The position numbers were made by a program, and so were the translations under genes. A DNA stretch of 8,561 bases from an uncultured Ignavibacteria bacterium (GTDB lineage: Bacteria; Bacteroidota; Ignavibacteria; Kapaibacteriales; UBA2268). The stretch is from the NCBI GenBank assembly GCA_903911805.1, contig CAIWET010000431.1:1-8561 (forward strand), read 5' to 3'. The notes beneath the pieces are model-generated. The model did no database searches. It was given only the letters and a program-made list of their open reading frames with translations, and was not told the origin of the DNA. Below are positions 1 to 5,351 of the stretch, piece after piece. Within the stretch, counting starts at the first letter, position 1. Every line of letters starts with the position of its first letter.

Positions 1-8
1 CAATTAAA

Positions 9-845
9 TTAAGTTAAAATGTCTTTTCTGATAAAATAAATAAAAGTAAAACCAGCTATAACAATTAAATGCCCAACTAAAACATAGACTGCCTTGCTAA
101 CTTCAGCCCAATCAATAGGATTATTGAAAAATTCTGACCAACCATTCATATATGTAGTAAATAGATAAGGGCTGATTTCTGATAAGAATCCAGTTCCAAC
201 TAATGAAATCATTGTCATAACTATAATAATTGCCATTGTTGAAACAATTGGTCCAATTGAATTCTCTACTAATGCCGAGAACATAAACGAAATTGTATAA
301 ACCACTGCCATACTTAAGAATGAGAATCCAAACGAATGAATCAATCTCCAAAATGCATCATCAGATGTGATAATAGTAATTTGAGAGGTTACAACCAGCA
401 TATCACCTGTACCGAAGATTAAAATTCCTAAGCCAAGACTTAAAACTGCAAAAGTTCCTATTAAAGTTGCAACATAAAATAGCCCTGCTAAATATTTTCC
501 AAGTACAACTTCAAATCTTGAAATTGGCCTGATTAGGAGTAGTCGATAAGTTCCAGAAGTTGCCTCTCCAGCTAATAAATCGCCACCAACAAGAGTAATC
601 AAAAAAGGAATTTGAATATATAAGCTCTGCAAAATTACTCTGGTTACCATATAGGCATTTAATAAATTGCCAGTCATATTGAAATTTTCTTTTAAACCTC
701 TGGTTCCGAATTCAAGTAATTTATCGCCTTCAAAATAGGTAGCAGCATGAATTAATGGAATTAAAACCGCTAGTGCTATAAATCCAATATATGTTCTCCA
801 TTTTGAAAAGATTTTCAATATTTCGAAATAAAATACTTTATGCAT
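9..845 (-). CDS. ABC-2 type transporter permease
   Basis: This is the integral membrane subunit of an ABC exporter, 278 residues long, which should pair as a dimer with the ATPase encoded just upstream. Six hydrophobic segments are visible at about residues 19-37, 71-89, 116-145, 175-193, 198-220 and 253-272. After the second comes the ABC-2/NatB-like cytoplasmic element at residues 93-120, with GEATSGTYRLLLIRPISR followed by a conserved GK. The start is placed at the ATG at 845 rather than a TTG at 884. The ATG has a perfect AGGAGG six bases upstream, and the TTG lies deep inside the ATPase gene and would add an implausible charged leader. The gene overlaps the ATPase stop by 8 bp, so translation is probably coupled. 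The stop is at 9-11, so the gene is complete. The family covers exporters of antibiotics, lipids, Na+ and others, and the substrate here is unknown. Confidence 0.92.
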   Translation of the reverse strand: MHKVFYFEILKIFSKWRTYIGFIALAVLIPLIHAATYFEGDKLLEFGTRGLKENFNMTGNLLNAYMVTRVILQSLYIQIPFLITLVGGDLLAGEATSGTYRLLLIRPISRFEVVLGKYLAGLFYVATLIGTFAVLSLGLGILIFGTGDMLVVTSQITIITSDDAFWRLIHSFGFSFLSMAVVYTISFMFSALVENSIGPIVSTMAIIIVMTMISLVGTGFLSEISPYLFTTYMNGWSEFFNNPIDWAEVSKAVYVLVGHLIVIAGFTFIYFIRKDILT

Positions 846-1761
846 TGTTATCCTCCTGAGTGATTTCCAGAAAATAATCTTCAAGAGAATACATTGGAAT
901 TACTGAATTTAGCAATAAATCATTATCGCTAAATTGTTTTATAATTGGAGCTATGTCCGGTCTTTTCATACTTATAGTTATTATTGATTCTTTAATTTCT
1001 AAAATTTTGTCTGCTAAACTTGTAAGTTCTATATAATTTTTTGCTTTATCAACTTCAACAAAATCAAATGTAACTTTCAAATCGCCCTGATGGAGCAATT
1101 CTTGGGTTTTACCTTGTACTATTGTTTTGCCTTTATTGATAATTGCCATATCGGTTGCAATTGATTCAACCTCTTTTAAAATATGAGAAGAAAGAAATAT
1201 AGTTTTTCCTTCATCATAAGCTAATCTTAATAATAATTCTCTTACTTCTTTCATTCCAATTGGATCAAGACCATTAGTTGGTTCGTCAAAAATCAGGATA
1301 TCGGGATTATGCAAAAGAGCTTGAGCAATCCCAAGCCTTTGTTTCATTCCTAAAGAATAAGTTTTAACTTTCGATTTTCCTCTATCACCTAAACTAACCA
1401 TATCAAGTATTCGTTGAAGATTTTTATTTGAAGTATCTGCTCCACTTAGTGAACCAAAATATTTTAGATTTCTAATTGCTGATAAGTACATATAAAAATC
1501 AGGTTTTTCAACCAATGCACCAATTCTCTTGAATGCTTTTCTACCACTATCTTGCAATTTCTCACCAAAGAAGCTGATGGAACCAGCATCCGGTTTGATT
1601 AATGATAACATCATACGGATAGTTGTGCTTTTACCTGCTCCATTAGGACCAAGAAAACCATAAATACCACCATAATTTACCTGTAATGATAGATTATCAA
1701 CAGCTTTAAATTTCTTGAAAGATTTAGATAAATTATTTATTTCTATAGAACTATTTGTCAA
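838..1761 (-). CDS. ABC transporter ATPase, BcrA/NatA type
   Basis: This is the 307-residue nucleotide-binding subunit that powers the permease encoded just downstream. The ABC motifs appear in order: Walker A GPNGAGKST at 38-46, signature YSLGMKQRLGIA at 135-146, Walker B ILIFDEP at 155-161, D-loop GLDP at 164-167 and switch histidine in SSH at 191-193. Where most ABC proteins have the Q-loop glutamine there is a glutamate (about residue 85, in ALVEKPDFY). This is common in the bacitracin-resistance BcrA group and is not damage. The C-terminal portion (about 220-307), ending in a SLEDYFLEIT-like element, is the usual regulatory tail of these exporters. The start codon is TTG at 1761, supported by GGAG five bases upstream; the next internal Met (residue 50) would remove Walker A. 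About 128 bp without a gene lies upstream, so a promoter for this two-gene operon may sit there. The exported substrate cannot be assigned. Confidence 0.94.
   Translation of the reverse strand: MTNSSIEINNLSKSFKKFKAVDNLSLQVNYGGIYGFLGPNGAGKSTTIRMMLSLIKPDAGSISFFGEKLQDSGRKAFKRIGALVEKPDFYMYLSAIRNLKYFGSLSGADTSNKNLQRILDMVSLGDRGKSKVKTYSLGMKQRLGIAQALLHNPDILIFDEPTNGLDPIGMKEVRELLLRLAYDEGKTIFLSSHILKEVESIATDMAIINKGKTIVQGKTQELLHQGDLKVTFDFVEVDKAKNYIELTSLADKILEIKESIITISMKRPDIAPIIKQFSDNDLLLNSVIPMYSLEDYFLEITQEDNNA
852..857 (-). promoter_or_regulatory. Ribosome binding site of the ABC permease
   Basis: A perfect AGGAGG on the minus strand lies six bases before the ATG at 845, inside the last codons of the ATPase gene. 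It fixes the permease start at 845. Confidence 0.85.
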
Positions 1762-1889
1762 GATTTCTCCAATTTGTAATAGCTAATAATACAATTTAAT
1801 TAATACGTAGAAAATTAGGAATAGTTTGATGAATTTTAGAAAAAATGAGAAGTTAATTGCTTTTAGTATAATAATAAACATTAGGTAAA
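1762..1889 (-). other. Intergenic gap upstream of the ABC operon
   Basis: These 128 bases lie between the truncated PIN gene and the ABC ATPase start. They are very AT-rich, and I could not find the missing part of the PIN domain in any frame. A short dyad, TTGTA (1794-1790) and TACAA (1778-1774) with 11 bases between, sits just before the ATPase ribosome binding site. It is too short to call an operator in DNA this AT-rich. The ABC operon promoter is expected here, but no convincing -35/-10 pair stands out. Confidence 0.5.
1767..1770 (-). promoter_or_regulatory. Ribosome binding site supporting a TTG start (ABC ATPase)
   Basis: GGAG on the minus strand lies five bases before the TTG at 1761. 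No in-frame ATG precedes Walker A, so this site supports initiation at TTG. Confidence 0.65.
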
Positions 1890-2084
1890 TCAATAGTTTT
1901 CAAATCTATCTATTTTCTCTCTTGTAAAATCATTAGTAACACCCTTTAAAATCCCAAAAAATGATTGATTATCGCTTTTTAATTGGTCTGATATTAAATA
2001 TCTATCAATAAAATCAAAATCGTTATTAATAAGAAAACTAATCCATAAGTTATTATCAATTATAATTTTTAGCTTCTTTTTCAT
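1890..2084 (-). pseudogene. Truncated PIN-domain toxin (PIN_3/COG1569-like), probably inactive
   Basis: This 64-residue reading frame begins like a PIN-domain ribonuclease of the putative toxin family PIN_3/COG1569. The segment KIIIDNNLWISFLI (residues 6-19) matches the first beta strand and its catalytic Asp (D10, usually in a DTN motif, here DNN). Family members run to roughly 130-140 residues and need further acidic residues from the middle and C-terminal parts of the fold. None of that is present: the frame stops at 1890-1892 after a stretch (about residues 36-64) that I cannot match to PIN. Reading on in the other frames did not restore a PIN-like sequence. The ATG at 2084 lies inside the antitoxin-like gene, overlapping it by 29 bp, which is a typical antitoxin-toxin layout. 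Its ribosome binding site is weak, so coupled translation is likely. Most likely a decayed toxin; a functional short PIN-derived peptide is possible but unsupported. Confidence 0.6.
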
Positions 2085-2280
2085 AATTATTTTTTCTTAC
2101 TTCATCTACTTCTTGAGTAATTGCTTCGATGGAGGGCACATCTTTTGAATGTCTTCTAAGACTTTTTAATAAATCTTTTAAATTCTTTTTCTTTTCGATA
2201 GAAATTAAATTTAAATCAGCAAGATTTTTTAAGATTTTCTTTGCTTTTGGGTTAATTATTTCTATACTTATTGTTTCCAT
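2056..2280 (-). CDS. Antitoxin-like small protein partnered with a PIN toxin
   Basis: This is a 74-residue hydrophilic protein of the kind found immediately upstream of PIN-family toxins in Bacteroidota-related genomes. The N-terminal part (METISIEIINPKAKKIL, then DLNLISI) is a recurring pattern in these antitoxins. The C-terminal ITQEVDEVRKNNY (about residues 54-66) resembles the ITxEVxxVRxxRY motif of short antitoxins, expected to wrap around the toxin. The start is the ATG at 2280, with AAGGAG six bases upstream; an in-frame TTG at 2295 overlaps that ribosome binding site and is rejected. The gene ends 29 bp inside the PIN reading frame. In type II systems this protein would neutralise the toxin and often represses its own promoter. 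I see no clear ribbon-helix-helix or AbrB DNA-binding domain. Its toxin partner here is truncated, so it may now be an orphan. The family assignment rests on pattern memory. Confidence 0.65.
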   Translation of the reverse strand: METISIEIINPKAKKILKNLADLNLISIEKKKNLKDLLKSLRRHSKDVPSIEAITQEVDEVRKNNYEKEAKNYN

Positions 2281-2286
2281 TCTTTT

Positions 2287-2292
2287 CTCCTT
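2287..2292 (-). promoter_or_regulatory. Ribosome binding site of the antitoxin-like gene
   Basis: AAGGAG on the minus strand lies six bases before the ATG at 2280. It decides in favour of this start over the TTG at 2295, which overlaps the site. Confidence 0.8.
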
Positions 2293-2337
2293 CAATAAAC
2301 TTATTTTTTAAGAGAAAATTCTAAAAAATATTGAATT

Positions 2338-3003
2338 TTATACTCCACGTTCATTTGGTTCCCAAATGAATTTGTGCATTTGTAATTGCATTCTGCATTC
2401 TGGTGCATATTCTTTTACTAGCTCTGCTAATTCTAAAGGAGTTATGCTGTTAAAAACTGGAGAAAATAGTACCGTCTTTACTTTAAAAATTAATTCGTAA
2501 GTTTTAATTATTTCTAGGGCTACAAAAAAATCTTCTTTATCAGCCACCACAAATTTCACTTCATCGTTGTCAGTTAAATGTTCAATATTATCGTAATTAT
2601 TGAATTTATACATTCCCGATCCAGGCAGTTTTAAATCCATTATCTTGGAAATCCGACTGTCTAAAACTGAAACATCTAAATGGCCACTTGTTTCTATTGC
2701 AACATCATAACCTTGAATTACTAAAATTTTCATTAATGTTGCACTATCTTTTTGAGATAGTGGCTCTCCACCAGTAAATTCAACAAAATGACAATTAAAT
2801 TTGCGAATTTCATCAATTATTTCAGCAAAAGACATCATCTTTTCAATCTTCTTTAATTCCAATGCATAAGGAGTATCGCACCAAGTACATCTTAAAGGGC
2901 ATCCCTGCAATCGAATAAAAATACAGGGCAATCCTGCTCTTGTTCCTTCGCCTTGAATAGAATAGAAAATCTCATTTATATTTAATTTTGTCGATAAATC
3001 CAT
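2338..3003 (-). CDS. queE: 7-carboxy-7-deazaguanine synthase (radical SAM)
   Basis: QueE is a cytoplasmic radical-SAM enzyme that rearranges 6-carboxy-5,6,7,8-tetrahydropterin to 7-carboxy-7-deazaguanine, a step toward preQ0 and queuosine in tRNA. The 221-residue product has the family's short N-terminus with FYSIQGEGTRAG (13-24). The cluster motif C35-PLR-C39-TW-C42 follows, CxxxCxxC with the aromatic and DT after it. Then come FTGGEP (76-81, SAM binding), ETSG (104-107), DLKLPGSG (123-130) and the C-terminal QMHKFIW (208-214). The length is normal for the family. The start is the ATG at 3003: it lies one base after the stop of the upstream glycosyltransferase gene, has GGAG ten bases upstream, and gives the usual QueE N-terminus. 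A TTG at 3033 would only add a non-conserved leader. No other queuosine gene (queC, queD, queF) is in the window, so the rest of the pathway must be elsewhere. No DNA-deazaguanine modification genes are nearby either. Confidence 0.95.
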   Translation of the reverse strand: MDLSTKLNINEIFYSIQGEGTRAGLPCIFIRLQGCPLRCTWCDTPYALELKKIEKMMSFAEIIDEIRKFNCHFVEFTGGEPLSQKDSATLMKILVIQGYDVAIETSGHLDVSVLDSRISKIMDLKLPGSGMYKFNNYDNIEHLTDNDEVKFVVADKEDFFVALEIIKTYELIFKVKTVLFSPVFNSITPLELAELVKEYAPECRMQLQMHKFIWEPNERGV

Positions 3004-3004
3004 A

Positions 3005-4072
3005 TTAATTATTCTCCAAATATAACTCCTCAAAAGCTTTAAAAGCCATTTCTGGAGTTATAGACTGAATTGATTCATTTTTTGTTGTAATCATTTTAAA
3101 TGGTGAATTATAAGGTGTCCAAGGCATAGCAAAATCATTCCCTTCATAAAAAATAATGCAAGGAGTTTTGGTTGAAGCTGCCAAATGAACCACCGAGGTG
3201 TCAGGAGTAATTATAATATCATTTTTTAAAATATCTAAGGCAAATTCGTGAAATGATTTTGTATATTTTGCTATTTCTACTTTAGTTGATTTAGAAATTT
3301 CGTTCAATTCAATTTCGTAATCTTTTGTCCCAAATAAAGTAATTTTAATTTCTGGAAATTTAGAATTAATTAATTTAATTAATTCGATATTATTATTAAA
3401 GCCCCAAAATTTAGAACGAGTTGAGCCTGCAATATTAATAGCTAATTTGTTTTTATTTGAACTATTTTCATTCATTTGAATATCTGATATATCATATTCC
3501 AAATATTTATTTAATTCATTCGGATTAATTCCAAAAATACTAAAAAATTGAAATAATCTATCAACTGGATGAGTTGACTTTTTATCAGGCATTGGAATAA
3601 CAAGATTGTATGAATTTCTATTTTTCTTATCAAATCCAATTTTATAAGTGTTTTTTAATAATTTAAGGAAAATTGAAGAAGTTGAAGAAGGATTATCAAA
3701 TAAGTCAATCACCAAATCATAATTATGGTTATTCATTTCTTTCGATAATTTGAAAATTGAACTTAGCCTTTTGTCATAAATATATGTGTGATTAATGTAT
3801 TTCTTAATCGCATAAATAGCACCAATATTTTTGTTGCTTAGTAGAATATCAATTTGAGCTTCTGGAATTAATAATTTTAAATTTCTAACAAATGATGAGC
3901 TTATCAGCAAATCGCCAATTCTGTCTTGTCTTAAAAGTAGTATTTTTTTTATTTTCTTTGGATTTATTTGTTTATCAATTGTAAATAAATCTGGTGGAAT
4001 ATTTCCATTAATGAAATTTTCCATCACCTTTTTAAATTTCAATTCAATTTTTTTAAGAAAATTATCTGCCAT
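3005..4072 (-). CDS. Glycosyltransferase family 9 (heptosyltransferase-like)
   Basis: This 355-residue protein has the GT-B fold of the GT9/ADP-heptose:LPS heptosyltransferase family, which adds sugars to the lipopolysaccharide core or related surface glycans at the cytoplasmic face of the inner membrane. After a lysine-rich lead of about 42 residues, the first Rossmann half begins with ILLLRQDRIGDLLISS (44-59). The Asp of IGD (D54) corresponds to the proposed catalytic base of WaaC. The second half carries AGSTRSKFWG (215-224) in the phosphate-binding position and TPDTSVVHLAASTKTPCIIFY (289-309, the nucleotide-sugar binding signature of the family). Donor and acceptor cannot be told. The product is rich in Lys, Asn and Ile, in keeping with very AT-rich codons. 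The ATG at 4072 has no clear Shine-Dalgarno sequence, so a start a few codons away cannot be excluded, though the core would be unaffected. It follows the GT4 gene after 67 bp and precedes queE by one base. Confidence 0.9.
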   Translation of the reverse strand: MADNFLKKIELKFKKVMENFINGNIPPDLFTIDKQINPKKIKKILLLRQDRIGDLLISSSFVRNLKLLIPEAQIDILLSNKNIGAIYAIKKYINHTYIYDKRLSSIFKLSKEMNNHNYDLVIDLFDNPSSTSSIFLKLLKNTYKIGFDKKNRNSYNLVIPMPDKKSTHPVDRLFQFFSIFGINPNELNKYLEYDISDIQMNENSSNKNKLAINIAGSTRSKFWGFNNNIELIKLINSKFPEIKITLFGTKDYEIELNEISKSTKVEIAKYTKSFHEFALDILKNDIIITPDTSVVHLAASTKTPCIIFYEGNDFAMPWTPYNSPFKMITTKNESIQSITPEMAFKAFEELYLENN

Positions 4073-4139
4073 TTGTAAATTATTAGTCCAAAAATATTAA
4101 CAAATCAAAACAACATTTTTATAAATAGTAATTGATGAA

Positions 4140-5351
4140 TTAATGAATTACTTTCTCATAACTCTTCATTAAATCATCTAATATTACATCAAGATCTTTG
4201 TAAATAGATTCCCAGGAATGAGTGTCAATTATTACTTGATGAGACGCCAAGCCAATTTTATTAGCTTCATCAGGATTCTTGAGCATATAAATAGTTTTTT
4301 CAATGAATTGTTCTGAAGAATTCGCTAGATAAACGCTTTCTCCATCTACCACATCTATTCCTTGAATTCCGGTTTGTGTTGTTAATACTGGGCATCCACA
4401 AGCCATAGCTTCCAATAATTTGTTTTGTATTCCAGAGCCACCTGAATGTGGATGAAGGAATATTGCAGCTTTTTGATAATATGGAATTAATGAAGGAACA
4501 TCAGGAATAATATTAATATTTTTACTTTGAAGTTTTTTTATACTTTTTGGAGGTTTTGAGCCAACAATATTAAACTTTACATTTGGAAATTTTTTCCATA
4601 CTTGAGGTAAAATTTGTTCAACTATTTGATTTACCATTAATACATTAGCCCAAATATCCAGTTTGCCAGCAAAAAGAATATCATTTCTATATGAATATTC
4701 AGGTAAACTATATTGGCTTATATCAACTCCATTTGTCAATAATTTATAATTACCATCTGGATTGAATGATTTTATTGATTCAATATCATTTTTACTTACA
4801 AAAGTGGTAACATCAAAATTTTCAACAACTTCAGCTTCATATTTTAAGAGTTTCTTATATTCCCACCAGCGAATTATTTTTTGATATAATTTAGTTGATT
4901 CCTGATAAGATCTTTTCTGATAAATTATTCGGCAATCCTCAGCCATCATTATTCTGGGTAACTCAGAATTCTTGAAATATTCTGCAGTTCTTAAGAAAAA
5001 ACCATAAATTAAATCAATTTTTTGTGTTTTCAGAACTTTTTCAACCATCATTGAGAACATAGGATTATTATAATATCCAATTTCTAATGGATACCCAGCT
5101 AAAGTTAATGCCCCAGCTCTCATTCCAGCCTGAAATGGATCAAGATCAATTATTTTTAAATCAATTCCTAAATCTAAAATGACTTGTTTATGCTCCTGCG
5201 AGCATTTTCCACCCTGATAGAGAGTAATCAAAGTTACATTATGATTTGCAGTTAAATGCTTTAAAATATTATAATTTTTTACTCTATCACCACCAACCAA
5301 TGGATATGGAAAGCGAGGTGACAAATACAAAATATTTAATCTCTTACTCAA
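4140..5351 (-). CDS. GT4-type glycosyltransferase (GT-B fold)
   Basis: This 403-residue retaining-type glycosyltransferase resembles the sugar transferases associated with PEP-CTERM/exosortase loci (TIGR03087-like). It probably acts in surface polysaccharide or glycoconjugate synthesis in the cytoplasm. The N-terminal domain opens with ILYLSPRFPYPLVGGDRVKN (7-26) and contains the glycan-acceptor half. The donor half includes ILFAGKLD (225-232), FNIVGSKPP (260-268) and the nucleotide-sugar site GGSGIQNKLLEAMACGCPVL (304-323), with the conserved Glu at 314. The C-terminal helix with SWESIYKDL (379-387) is also typical. No signal peptide or membrane segment is seen. The start is TTG at 5351, overlapping the helicase stop by 4 bp (TTGA) and preceded by GAGGAG at eight bases; no ATG is available before the conserved N-terminal motif. 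No exosortase or PEP-CTERM gene is in the window, so that context is not supported here. Exact sugar specificity is unknown. Confidence 0.9.
   Translation of the reverse strand: MSKRLNILYLSPRFPYPLVGGDRVKNYNILKHLTANHNVTLITLYQGGKCSQEHKQVILDLGIDLKIIDLDPFQAGMRAGALTLAGYPLEIGYYNNPMFSMMVEKVLKTQKIDLIYGFFLRTAEYFKNSELPRIMMAEDCRIIYQKRSYQESTKLYQKIIRWWEYKKLLKYEAEVVENFDVTTFVSKNDIESIKSFNPDGNYKLLTNGVDISQYSLPEYSYRNDILFAGKLDIWANVLMVNQIVEQILPQVWKKFPNVKFNIVGSKPPKSIKKLQSKNINIIPDVPSLIPYYQKAAIFLHPHSGGSGIQNKLLEAMACGCPVLTTQTGIQGIDVVDGESVYLANSSEQFIEKTIYMLKNPDEANKIGLASHQVIIDTHSWESIYKDLDVILDDLMKSYEKVIH

Noticed and set aside
121..351. Minus-strand reading frame of 76 codons inside the permease gene
   Set aside because: It is fully contained in the permease coding region in another frame, with no family resemblance; it is a shadow frame.
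1501..1512. Glutamate in place of the Q-loop glutamine in the ABC ATPase, considered as a missing key residue
   Set aside because: Glutamate with the following Pro and Tyr at this position is the normal form in BcrA-type ATPases, and all other motifs are intact.
1774..1794. TTGTA/TACAA dyad with an 11-base spacer just upstream of the ABC ATPase ribosome binding site, considered as a repressor operator
   Set aside because: The arms are only five bases long and the spacer is unmatched. Such dyads are expected by chance in DNA this AT-rich, and no regulator gene is nearby.
2129..2311. Plus-strand frame of 60 codons opposite the antitoxin gene, with a hydrophobic product that could suggest an antisense peptide
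   Set aside because: The hydrophobicity comes from reading a Lys/Ile-rich gene backwards (AAA becomes TTT). No start context or conserved pattern was seen.
2314..2339. Weak hairpin AAAATTC/GAATTTT after queE, considered as a terminator
   Set aside because: The stem is seven bases with a single G-C pair and an 11-base loop, starts within the queE stop region, and has no clean T tract after it.
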